Source of the DNA: Ahrensia sp.
Lineage (GTDB): Bacteria > Pseudomonadota > Alphaproteobacteria > Rhizobiales > Rhizobiaceae
Assembly (NCBI GenBank): GCA_002698425.1
Contig: NZXU01000056.1
Span: forward strand, 1-64,000
Direction of reading: 5' to 3'
Length of the DNA: 64,000 nt
Below are positions 16,160-23,909 of the stretch, piece after piece. Made by a program: the position numbers and the translations under genes. Under the pieces are notes generated by a model that saw only the letters and a program-made list of their open reading frames with translations, was not told the DNA's origin and did no database searches. Within the stretch, counting starts at the first letter, position 1. Each line of letters starts with the position of its first letter.

Positions 16160-18898
16160 ATGGATGAGAGACTATTTGAACGGACTTCTTTGTGGCAAAG
16201 GACCCTAGCCTCGAAAGAAGATCAGAATGAAGGCCCGAGGACAAGGCTAAGATCCTCGTACGAGAGCATGAGACGCAATGCGGCAATCATATGCTCCAAG
16301 ATCCAGAGTGATCTGCCCGGGCTAACCCTACATGACGTTAATCATCTTGATGCACTTTGGTCGGTAGCAGATCTAATGTCCGGGATTGAGTTCCCATTAA
16401 ATCCATCTGAGGCCTATATATTTGGTGTATCAATACTGCTTCACGACACTGCACATACTATCTCCGCATACGACAATGGATTGACCGACCTAAAGCAAAC
16501 CCCTGAGTGGCGCGACGCTGTAGTCGCGGTATTGGATTCTCACGGCGAAGAGGATATCGTCGAAGCCGACATTCAAGAGCCTCCCAATAAATACGTCTCG
16601 GAGATACTTTTTGCTGTATTACGCAATCTACATGCCAAAAAAGCAGAAGAATTAGCGTTCTTTCGACTGCCCAGCAGTGGCGGAAAAACCGACGTATATC
16701 TTCTTGAAGACAACGAACTTCGAAACAGCTACGGCGCACTAGCCGGTCTCATCGCAGCAAGCCATCATTGGCCGATTGAGCAACTTACTGAGCGCCTCCA
16801 GAAGAGAGTAGGTGCAATTTCGGGACTGCCTACTGAGTGGCATATTGATCCAGTCAAGATAGCCTGCCTTCTTCGATGTGCTGATGCTGGTCAAATCGAC
16901 ATGCGAAGAGCACCTGACTTCCTCTATTCAGTGCTGAAACTTCGAGGATTGTCCGCTGTCCACTGGAAGGCGCAAAACAAGCTGGCTCAACCAATGATCG
17001 ATCCAGACGACCCAACTGCGATATTGTATTCATCTACAGGGCCGTACACAGAGGCCGACGCAGATGCGTGGTGGGTTGCTTGGGATTTGGTCCAGATCGT
17101 AAATACCGAACTACAAAACACAAATGCGCTATTAAAGAACACTGGCCGACCAGCATTTCAAGTGTCGCGGGTAAGAGATGCAGACTCCATCGACCGTTTT
17201 GCAACGCACGTAACCACCCATGGTTGGAATCCGATTCTGGCGGAAGTTACAGCAACTGACCCAGTCAGACTTGCGGGATATCTTGGCGGAAAAGAGCTTT
17301 ATGGCCATGAACCCTTAGTCCCAATTCGAGAGTTGATACAAAATGGCGCAGATTCTACCCGCGCAAGGAGAAGCCTCGACAACAGCATCGGGTATCAGAA
17401 ATCAAAAATCAGAGTCACTCTTCGAAAGATCAAGGATGATAAAAACGAAGAGAGAATTTGGCTCGATGTTCAAGACAACGGGGTTGGAATGTCTGAAAGA
17501 GTACTCGCGAGGACTCTTTTGGATTTCGGCTCCAGTCTATGGAGTTCACCTAACGTAGAGTCCGAATTTCCCGGCCTCCGCGGCTCGTTTTTTCGATCAA
17601 CTGGCAGATTTGGGATTGGGTTTTATTCCGTTTTCATGATTGCTGATCGGGTAGAAGTAACCAGTCGGCGTTATGATCAAGGCCTCGAAAAAACTAAAAC
17701 GCTCGTGTTTCGTGATGGTTTAAAGCAACGACCAATCGTCGTTAAATCGAAACCTTCGACCGTAAATACCAGCTACACGACCACTATATCCCTACGAATA
17801 AACGCTAGCCAGGAGAATGCCTTTTGGGAGCGTGTCTTTGAAGACGAGCCGGACTATGATGTTACGTGGGAACCGGCAAAAGTTTCTTTGGTACAACGGG
17901 TCGCAGCGCTAACCCCGACATTGGATTGCGATGTTTTTGTGTCGAGCTTCGGAGACGAAGAAGAATTGGCGCATTCTGAGTATTGGTATGAAGAAAACGG
18001 TGAGTCCTGGTTGAGAAAAATCACTCTAGCGGATGCTATACGGAGCCAAAAGTTAGATGCTTCGATTTCCGAAGCTGCTCCACGCTTGGCATTGATGCAT
18101 CACAAAGGCGTGGTTGTTGGTCGCGCCGCCATTTCAAGGTACGCTGAAGACTGGTACGATATGGACTTTCCCACACCAATTCAGCCTGGCATCGTCACAC
18201 ATGGGGGTTTATCTGCTCGACCCTGGCATCATAAAAAGTCCGCTCCCTTCGTTGGAGCAATAGAAATGGAACCTGTCGGGGCATACCGCTATTTGGATGC
18301 GATCTCTGGGGAAGGCTTCTACAGGGAATCGCTTAAGGTAGACGACGAATCTTTTGCGTCTTGGGTGCGCCAGCAACAAGAACACCTGAGTGTTGAGAAG
18401 CAGACCGCGGACAAACTGCTGGGAACGTTTGTTCACTTTGCACAGTTAGGCCATCTATCGCCGCAGATTATCTTACTCAGAAAGCACTCGACCAAAAAGA
18501 AACCAAAAAGTCTCGGCGATGTCGAACTTACAACTTTCGCAAAAATCTTGTCGACGTTGAAACCAAATGGAGGTTCCATATTTTTTGCGACAGCTGATTC
18601 GAATGCCATCGTGCCGCTTGTATATCATGACGACGAAGAGTTCGCGGCTATGGATGAAATACTCGCCGATATTGGCGAGACTGAGGTCGTTTTTCCCGTT
18701 CTTGAAGTTGATCAAGTCAACAAAATTGACCTTGCCAACACTCAAAAGAACGGACCGCTCATCAACGCATTGACGGATGCAGCATTGGCTGCTGGTTTTT
18801 CTTTGGATCTAACGACCATAAAAGTTCCAAACAGGAAGCTGCCAATAGATCACATTGATGGATTCCTTAAATTAACATTGAAATCCGTCTTGTCTTGA
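16160..18898 (+). CDS. HD-domain plus Hsp90-type (GHKL) ATPase protein
   Basis: 912 aa. The N-terminal 350 residues carry an HD-type arrangement (HDVNHLDALWSVADL near 58, LLHDTAHTIS near 93), as in HD domains fused to conflict-system ATPases. A GHKL/Hsp90 ATPase follows: N-box IRELIQNGADS near 388, DVQDNGVGM near 435, GRFGIGFYSVF near 482. The remaining 400 residues resemble the middle domain of HtpG-like proteins only loosely. No membrane segment. Such fusions occur in defence islands, but I know no proven mechanism; a nucleotide-dependent switch on an HD hydrolase is a reasonable guess. Confidence 0.75.
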   Translation: MDERLFERTSLWQRTLASKEDQNEGPRTRLRSSYESMRRNAAIICSKIQSDLPGLTLHDVNHLDALWSVADLMSGIEFPLNPSEAYIFGVSILLHDTAHTISAYDNGLTDLKQTPEWRDAVVAVLDSHGEEDIVEADIQEPPNKYVSEILFAVLRNLHAKKAEELAFFRLPSSGGKTDVYLLEDNELRNSYGALAGLIAASHHWPIEQLTERLQKRVGAISGLPTEWHIDPVKIACLLRCADAGQIDMRRAPDFLYSVLKLRGLSAVHWKAQNKLAQPMIDPDDPTAILYSSTGPYTEADADAWWVAWDLVQIVNTELQNTNALLKNTGRPAFQVSRVRDADSIDRFATHVTTHGWNPILAEVTATDPVRLAGYLGGKELYGHEPLVPIRELIQNGADSTRARRSLDNSIGYQKSKIRVTLRKIKDDKNEERIWLDVQDNGVGMSERVLARTLLDFGSSLWSSPNVESEFPGLRGSFFRSTGRFGIGFYSVFMIADRVEVTSRRYDQGLEKTKTLVFRDGLKQRPIVVKSKPSTVNTSYTTTISLRINASQENAFWERVFEDEPDYDVTWEPAKVSLVQRVAALTPTLDCDVFVSSFGDEEELAHSEYWYEENGESWLRKITLADAIRSQKLDASISEAAPRLALMHHKGVVVGRAAISRYAEDWYDMDFPTPIQPGIVTHGGLSARPWHHKKSAPFVGAIEMEPVGAYRYLDAISGEGFYRESLKVDDESFASWVRQQQEHLSVEKQTADKLLGTFVHFAQLGHLSPQIILLRKHSTKKKPKSLGDVELTTFAKILSTLKPNGGSIFFATADSNAIVPLVYHDDEEFAAMDEILADIGETEVVFPVLEVDQVNKIDLANTQKNGPLINALTDAALAAGFSLDLTTIKVPNRKLPIDHIDGFLKLTLKSVLS

Positions 18899-18958
18899 AC
18901 GGAAGAAATTTATCCTAGCCATTTTATTATGCGATTCAAACAGATCCATACGTCTTGA

Positions 18959-19072
18959 AGTCAAAGGGAATGAATCGACGGGATATTTATAGCGATGCCT
19001 TTGATCGTATAATACCTCAATGTACTTGAACAAATCAGCTCTGGCGTCTGCCCGATTATGATAGCGCAACAA
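18959..19072 (-). pseudogene. IS3-family transposase C-terminal remnant
   Basis: Reading the minus strand gives NRADARADLFKYIEVLYDQR followed by RYKYPVDSFPLT, matching the end of IS3-type OrfB integrases (typically ARADLFEYIE.FYN..R.HS..GY.SP). The catalytic core, OrfA and IS ends are missing. Confidence 0.6.
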
Positions 19073-19432
19073 GACGACGCTTCCACGCCTAAGAAAACAC
19101 ATATCCGGAAGCGGACTTTCATCCCAAGTCCGTTTGTCCTCAGCTGACCTCGAAGTCGCAATGGTCGAGGCGTCTAAAGTACCTCAGTTCGCAAAATAGG
19201 CGGCCTCCCAAATCCACCCTGTACAGCGGCGTTTGGCGTTACCCAGTATCAACACGGCAGGACGATCCCAAACACCGCTGTAGGGCGCTTATTTGGGATC
19301 AAGTCGGGCGTTACGCAGAACATGAAACGCCGTTGCCCAATCTGCCGCTCAATCATTGCCGTCTGGTAAAGCGACCAGCGTAATGCCCGCATCATTCTGA
19401 TTTCGGTCGTCCAGCACAAAGCGATCTCACAC

Positions 19433-19444
19433 AATGTGCACATT
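19433..19444. promoter_or_regulatory. Palindrome AATGTGCACATT
   Basis: A perfect 12-bp palindrome 24 bp before the ATG at 19469. Its GCACATT half resembles the half-site of the XRE operator at 20643-20661. Possible operator; function inferred. Confidence 0.4.
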
Positions 19445-19468
19445 CGACAGCACATAGGAGCATCGCAA

Positions 19469-19909
19469 ATGTCGTACTTGGAAAAACTGAAAACCGTCCC
19501 CCTGCCCGAAAAGAAGGCCGTATCGCCTGAACAGCACAGGCGGACGAAGTTCATCGAAAAGCTCGATGAGCAAATCGCCCTACACTCGGCGGAACTGAAG
19601 GGCGAAACCTACAGCAAGAAGAAGCGCGTTTGGGTGACGCAGGAAGATGGCAGCCGCGTACGCGCTGAACGTGACGCGCAGATCCGCAAGTGGTGGTGGG
19701 CTGACGACAAGGGCGTCACGTTCCTGCAAATGCGTTACGGCACGTCCGCACTTGAGATCGAACACGGCAAGCCCGTCATCGAAGTTGGCGACGTGGCGAA
19801 GCTCGCAACGGTGCTGAAGGGCATACGTGACGCAACTGTTGCCGGCGAACTAGACAAGCTTTTGGAAAGCGCCGCGCAGAGCCGCAAAGGTCCGATCCGT
19901 CGCAAATAG
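19469..19909 (+). CDS. Conserved small protein, possibly DUF6641-like
   Basis: 146 aa from the ATG at 19469 with AGGAG eight bases before. Sequence such as RTKFIEKLDEQIALHSAELKG, then KKKRVWVTQEDGSRV and IRKWWWADD, recalls DUF6641 proteins often found on rhizobial integrated elements (from memory, uncertain). Last gene before attR. Function unknown. Confidence 0.65.
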   Translation: MSYLEKLKTVPLPEKKAVSPEQHRRTKFIEKLDEQIALHSAELKGETYSKKKRVWVTQEDGSRVRAERDAQIRKWWWADDKGVTFLQMRYGTSALEIEHGKPVIEVGDVAKLATVLKGIRDATVAGELDKLLESAAQSRKGPIRRK

Positions 19910-20037
19910 TAGCAGACCGGTTGCATCACAGTTTGATGTAAGGCTGTGATGCAACGCTCGTCTACAGGCAGTTGCGTAGCGATTGAATTGGGGCACGATC
20001 AACGTCAGCAGAATCGCCGTGTTTTGGGAAACAGAGT

Positions 20038-20056
20038 TGTTACAGTTTTGTTACAG
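20038..20056 (+). repeat. Paired TGTTACAG direct repeats, right end (putative integrase arm sites)
   Basis: TGTTACAG at 20038-20045 and 20049-20056, 11 bp apart, 79 bp inside attR, mirroring the pair at 3958-3975. Confidence 0.6.
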
Positions 20057-20135
20057 AATATTTTCCTATTTCTAAAATCGCATTATGTTGTTGATTTTAT
20101 TATATTAATAATACCGTATAACAATACACACGCGA

Positions 20136-20183
20136 AATCATAATCCGCGTGTCGGGGGTTCAAGTCCCTCCTCCGCTACCAAA
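20136..20183 (+). repeat. attR, 48-bp copy of the tRNA-Met 3' half
   Basis: Identical to 3850-3897. The 5' half of a tRNA is absent here, so this is the right junction of the island and not a second tRNA gene. Confidence 0.93.
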
Positions 20184-20262
20184 AAATCTTCGTAAGTTAT
20201 TGTTTTTACTAAGATATTTTGATCTTAAGAACAAAACGTTCTGACTTTTCGTGAACGGCCAT

Positions 20263-20643
20263 CTAATTGTTTTTACGGGATTTTTTATTTTGCGCCTTAG
20301 CGGAACCGCTACCATGTTCGCGCTGATGAAGCGTGAAGGCCTCCGCTGTACGGATCAACAAGGTGAAGTGGTCATCGCTGAGAGCCTGCGCCACTGAGAG
20401 AAGCCCTGCTTCCCTCGATATTGCTTCGGTCCCGCGTTCTTCGTCAGACCCGGTCAGGAGATCGTCCACGCTGGTCTGAAGAACTGATGCGATCCTGACC
20501 AAGGTCATCAGGTCAGGCTCGCGGTCGCCCGTCACATAGAACCCGTATCTGCGCTCATTGATGCCCGCCCTTCTGGCGACCTCAGCATCCGATAACGAAA
20601 GTTCACGAGCGCGACGACGAAGGTTTCTTCCGAACATTTCCAT
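20263..20643 (-). CDS. XRE-family transcriptional regulator
   Basis: 126 aa. The N-terminal HTH_3 domain (residues 1-60) reads RARELSLSDAEVARRAGI, then ERRYGFYVTGDREPD and LMTLVRIASVLQTSVDDLL, a textbook Cro/CI-like fold. The C-terminal tail is basic. Start ATG 20643 chosen over GTG 20649 and ATG 20637: it abuts the palindromic operator, which implies autorepression. It lies immediately outside attR. Confidence 0.85.
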   Translation of the reverse strand: MEMFGRNLRRRARELSLSDAEVARRAGINERRYGFYVTGDREPDLMTLVRIASVLQTSVDDLLTGSDEERGTEAISREAGLLSVAQALSDDHFTLLIRTAEAFTLHQREHGSGSAKAQNKKSRKNN

Positions 20644-20661
20644 CCGCACATTTTGTGCGGA
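20643..20661. promoter_or_regulatory. Palindromic operator TCCGCACA-N3-TGTGCGGA
   Basis: Perfect 8-bp inverted repeat ending at the XRE start codon. The 11-mer CGCACATTTTG in it recurs at 20701-20711, just before the divergent small gene, so a regulator could cover both promoters. Most likely the site of the adjacent XRE protein. Confidence 0.6.
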
Positions 20662-20722
20662 CGGGAAAATCGTGCCATGTATGTTTCGAACCTACATTCA
20701 CGCACATTTTGGACGCAATCCG

Positions 20723-20917
20723 ATGACGAACAGCAACCGCTGCAAAGTTACTTTTGTGAGAGACGAAACCCCTGATGACGAAGCAGACAAGCGCATCGAG
20801 GCGTTCTTTCGTGCGCTGGCACAATCCCACATGCGCCGGTATGGAAAGAAGGTTCGTGATAACATCAGTCAACCCGAACAAGAACGCGTCTACGCACCAA
20901 ATCAGAGACAGAGATAA
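20723..20917 (+). CDS. Small acidic/basic protein divergent from XRE
   Basis: 64 aa, MTNSNRCKVTFV followed by a helical KRIEAFFRALAQ stretch. No convincing RBS; the operator half-site lies 11 bases upstream of the ATG. No family recognised. Kept because it faces the repressor gene across an operator-bearing gap. Confidence 0.4.
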   Translation: MTNSNRCKVTFVRDETPDDEADKRIEAFFRALAQSHMRRYGKKVRDNISQPEQERVYAPNQRQR

Positions 20918-20967
20918 GCGATGCGTTGGCTGCTGGTCATCTACAACTAGCGGGCGTCGAGGATTGC

Positions 20968-21444
20968 TTAGCTTTCCATAGGAGCGATGTCCACTTGAAC
21001 GCCGGAAAGTTCAAACATCCGATGCGCAAAGCGATAATGTTCTCTCCATTTATTGTCCCGGAGGGGATCCCCGCCAGGCCCCGGCACGACCAAGCGCGAA
21101 ATACCAGCGGCAACAATAGCGCGGGCGCAATCGGCGCACGGGTATAAGGTGCCGTACATAGTCGCCCCTCTCAATTCCTTACCGTTGTTGCGGGCCGAAT
21201 TGATAGCGTTACGCTCGGCATGCTCAAACATAAAGTACTTCCATGTTGGGTCTGCCTCAATAGCGGCAAGACTTTCAGCCTTACTCAGCCCAAGCTCTAC
21301 AGGGGGAGCGTTGGTTCCTGTAGCGAGGACATTGCCGTCAACATCAACTATAACCACCCCCACTTGTCTGTGCGGGTCGTGGCTTCCAGATTGCATCTCT
21401 TCAGACCGCCGAAGAAAGTCACGGTCAGAATCGGAAATTGCCAT
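20968..21444 (-). CDS. Deoxycytidylate/cytidine deaminase-family protein
   Basis: 158 aa zinc deaminase with H75-A-E77 (FEHAERNAI) and P102-C103-x2-C106 (YPCADCAR), the complete ligand and proton-shuttle set of dCMP deaminases, so it is probably active. The ATG at 21444 has GAGGAAA; residues further upstream in the frame are antisense to the next gene. It is transcribed divergently from the DCD/dUTPase-like membrane protein across only 43 bp, suggesting shared control of pyrimidine nucleotide handling. Substrate (dCMP, CMP or a modified nucleotide) is open. Confidence 0.85.
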   Translation of the reverse strand: MAISDSDRDFLRRSEEMQSGSHDPHRQVGVVIVDVDGNVLATGTNAPPVELGLSKAESLAAIEADPTWKYFMFEHAERNAINSARNNGKELRGATMYGTLYPCADCARAIVAAGISRLVVPGPGGDPLRDNKWREHYRFAHRMFELSGVQVDIAPMES

Positions 21445-21487
21445 TATGGTTTCCTCGATATAACAGCGTTCTGGGGAGGCTGAAGCC

Positions 21488-22381
21488 ATGACACTGCTAT
21501 CAGGCGATGAACTCGAACCAAAGGCCTTTTTCACGTATGACGATGGCAAAGAACCATCGAAGCAGGCATCCAGCTTCGATCTGACCATCGGGAGGATCTT
21601 CAATAGCGAAGGAAAAGAAGTTTCTGGATCTTTCGTATTGGAACCGGGCCATATGGTCCAAGTGGTATCTGCACAATCCTTCAATCTTTCTAACGAGATA
21701 ACGGGGCACGTAACCTACAAGACTTCAATGACGCGCGAAGGCGTTTGGGCGCTTACAGTGGGAATTGTCGACCCTGGCTGGAAGGGACCCATAGCGACCA
21801 CGCTCCTAAATTTTAGTAGTGTAAAACGCAGTATAGAGATCGGAGAGGAATTCCTGCGCGTCTCCTTGTTTCAACATAGCGCTGTTCGGGAAGAACTAAT
21901 ACGAAAAACGCCGAGCTACGATGATTACGTTCGAGATGTAAGAAAGCTAGCCTGCCAGTTCCCGCCTACTTTCCTAGATCATGATGGGATCGCGAAAGCT
22001 GCCGGTGACACTGCGGTTACTCAAATAAGAGACAAAGCACTAGCTTGGGTGGTCGGGCTAGGTTTCTTGTTCGCTATCCTCCAAGTGATCGGCCAAATAG
22101 TTGGATCGTTCCTTGCGCCTGTGGCAATCCCTGAAGCTGCAGTGGTCAAAGAGCTTCGCACCGAGCTCAAAACGGCGAACGAACGCATAGACGATCTCAA
22201 GCTACGACTAGAGGATGGACGGTCAGAAGGTGGCGTTTCGAGAGATACTTTAACGACAGACGATTTGCCGCCTAGCGATGGAGCACCCCGAAACAACGCG
22301 TCCGATGCCTCGACAGCCAGAGAGATGCCCGCTGAAGGCATTCCAACCCCTACGCCGCCGAACAACCAGACAGCGGAGTGA
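21488..22381 (+). CDS. Membrane-anchored dCTP deaminase/dUTPase-fold protein
   Basis: 297 aa. Residues 1-135 follow the trimeric dCTP deaminase/dUTPase fold: SSFDLTIGR near 28-36, KTSMTREG in place of the phosphate-binding S/R motif, and VDPGWKG at 94-100. The glutamate that activates water in Dcd (E in the IVLE strand) is a threonine here (about T105), so deamination is unlikely. One hydrophobic helix (about 185-209), a coiled coil (215-242) and a disordered Pro/Thr tail follow. RBS GGGGAGG. A nucleotide sensor or dUTPase-like membrane protein is inferred. Confidence 0.72.
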   Translation: MTLLSGDELEPKAFFTYDDGKEPSKQASSFDLTIGRIFNSEGKEVSGSFVLEPGHMVQVVSAQSFNLSNEITGHVTYKTSMTREGVWALTVGIVDPGWKGPIATTLLNFSSVKRSIEIGEEFLRVSLFQHSAVREELIRKTPSYDDYVRDVRKLACQFPPTFLDHDGIAKAAGDTAVTQIRDKALAWVVGLGFLFAILQVIGQIVGSFLAPVAIPEAAVVKELRTELKTANERIDDLKLRLEDGRSEGGVSRDTLTTDDLPPSDGAPRNNASDASTAREMPAEGIPTPTPPNNQTAE

Positions 22382-23376
22382 AATTCGATGCGGGCGCGCG
22401 TTGTGTTTCCACTAGTCTCCGTAATAGGAGAATGCCCGAATGGAACTCCATCGCGGTCGGTTGGGGAAAAAATGCGCACCAAACAGGGGATCTCGCTTCG
22501 GTTGCAACTTTCAACAAGAGGACTCGATTCCTAAAAGTCTAAATTATCGAGACTTATCAATAGGGAAGACCCCCCACGGCATAGGTGGAATTGGTGGGAT
22601 TTCTGTGGGGGTGTAGCTGGATTTTTTCCAATAGCGGACCTCCGCTACCACTCATCAATCAAATTAGATATTTATACTCACGACCGCTAATCCACACTGC
22701 CTAAATAAGCGGTATGGCAGCGTTAAGGCCTATCCATGGGGCGAACGCGGATGTCTTGTTGTTATTATTTGCTGAGATGAAATTGCGGACGGCGGTCCAA
22801 TTTCCGACGCCTTGGCCAATGGCAGGCCGCTTGAGTAACGACCGCTTTGCGCACCATTCTTGCCTTTCACCCGTGTGCAGCCGGCGCCCAAAAGCAGACG
22901 TCAGTGTTGACGCGTCGACAGAGTGACGCTCTGACCGCCAACTATCGCCCAACGGCAATTCAGTAGAAGACCGGGCTGGGATCCGCATCGCGCGGCGGAA
23001 AGAATGGTGCGACATGGAAGTATTCGAGAGACGCGTTATCCAATAGCGCAGCCTGACGCCCCGTCGCACCGAAGCTTCTCAAAGCTCCCAGTCCCGAAAT
23101 CTTCGGAACGCGTACAAGCATGCTGGCCGAGATGCCCGGCACCCGCCGTCGGCTTTTTGGGGTCGACGCTTCTTGTCGCAACATGCCTTTTTCCAAAGAA
23201 CTACTGAAGAGTTCATTCTAGCCAAAGGGATAGAAGCCGATATCCGAAAATCCGGAGCGGGATACATCTGCCCGCGGTCATTCAAGCACACCGGCATCTA
23301 TAATCGCAGGAAGAGACAACCTCATCGCCGTCGAGGCGCCGCGAAGGGCGGCCGCTGCGAGATCCGGGAGCAAGAC
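22382..23376. other. 1-kb stretch without a supportable gene
   Basis: Open frames here have no recognisable domain or RBS. It contains CCCCCAC/GTGGGGG arms near 22570-22610 and, at 22639-22650, a 12-bp match to the tRNA-Met 3' end embedded in the palindrome TAGCGGA-CC-TCCGCTA. Confidence 0.45.
22639..22650 (+). repeat. 12-bp tRNA-Met 3'-end match, possible second att remnant
   Basis: CCTCCGCTACCA equals the end of the tRNA/att core. The segment from attR to here carries AT-richer accessory genes, so it may mark the far end of an older tandem insertion. Short, and part of a local palindrome, so weak. Confidence 0.25.
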
Positions 23377-23856
23377 ATGCCAGAAAACCGCAAAACGACA
23401 AGTGACACCGAAAGGGACCTCGGTTCTCTTTCTACCCTCTTCGCGAATGTCTCACCGGAGACAATCATCCATTATACGGTTTCCAGATACCCGGACCGGG
23501 TAGCGGCCCTGCTGGAGAGCGACCTTGAATCGGTTGTATTGCGCCAGATGATCAACTGGGTTTCCCCCAACATGCCCGTCCTGTCGACGTCGGGCGAGAA
23601 GGCGGCCCCTTCAGTCGGTCGTTCTCGCGGACATGTCAGGAGCGATCGTGAAGGCGACCGAGAGGAGGTGGACGTCGTGATTGCCGCCTTCGGCGGCAGG
23701 CCAGGCGAAGGTCGTGCGGCCGCCGAGGTTTTCTCGCGCAGCGATGACGGCACGGTGATAGTCGCGCCACTCGCCCACTGGACAAGAGGGGACATGGAGG
23801 AGTTCATCGTCCGGCACGATATCCCGCGCCACAGCGATCGTCCTCTGGCAGGATGA
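23377..23856 (+). pseudogene. Degenerate CysH-like (PAPS/APS reductase) ORF
   Basis: 159 aa from an ATG behind GGGAG. The segment SVVLRQMINWVSPNMPVLST recalls the CysH ESAVLLHM...P.PVLFLDTG region; VIVAPLAHWTRGDMEEFI with RHDIPRHSD matches the NPLADWT...AYI..H..P end. The part between, and the catalytic C-terminal ECG-LH motif, are missing, so it looks like a collapsed reductase with an internal deletion. It may still be translated; function unlikely. Confidence 0.5.
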
Positions 23857-23909
23857 GAGCCCGCAATCCCCGCGTTTTCAACAATCAGTCCGGACTCCGC
23901 TCATCCAGA

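Larger units (their letters stand above)
18899..19468. other. Gene-poor stretch with a transposase remnant
   Basis: No intact gene. 18959-19072 (minus) is an IS3-type transposase scrap. 19433-19444 is a palindrome before the next gene. Nothing else is supportable. Confidence 0.6.
3850..20183. mobile_element. tRNA-Met genomic island, about 16.3 kb
   Basis: A tyrosine integrase gene follows the tRNA. A perfect 48-bp copy of the tRNA 3' half lies at 20136-20183, and everything between is visibly more AT-rich than the flanks. These are the classic marks of site-specific integration. Cargo: integrase, DUF262/HEPN/OLD cassette, second tyrosine recombinase, glycosylase-like and TGT-like proteins, Rep candidate, small genes and the HD/Hsp90-like protein. 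No relaxase of conjugative type, coupling protein, type IV secretion or phage structural gene is visible, so it is not self-transmissible on this evidence. Confidence 0.92.

Noticed and set aside
20136..20183. Second tRNA-Met gene at the right end of the island
   Set aside because: Only the 3' half is present; no acceptor 5' strand or D-arm. It is the attR repeat.
21444..21684. N-terminal extension of the dCMP-deaminase-like protein
   Set aside because: It is antisense to the DCD-like gene; GAGGAAA marks the start at 21444.
22701..23069. 122-aa protein on the minus strand
   Set aside because: No RBS, no recognisable domain, and composition typical of a shadow frame.
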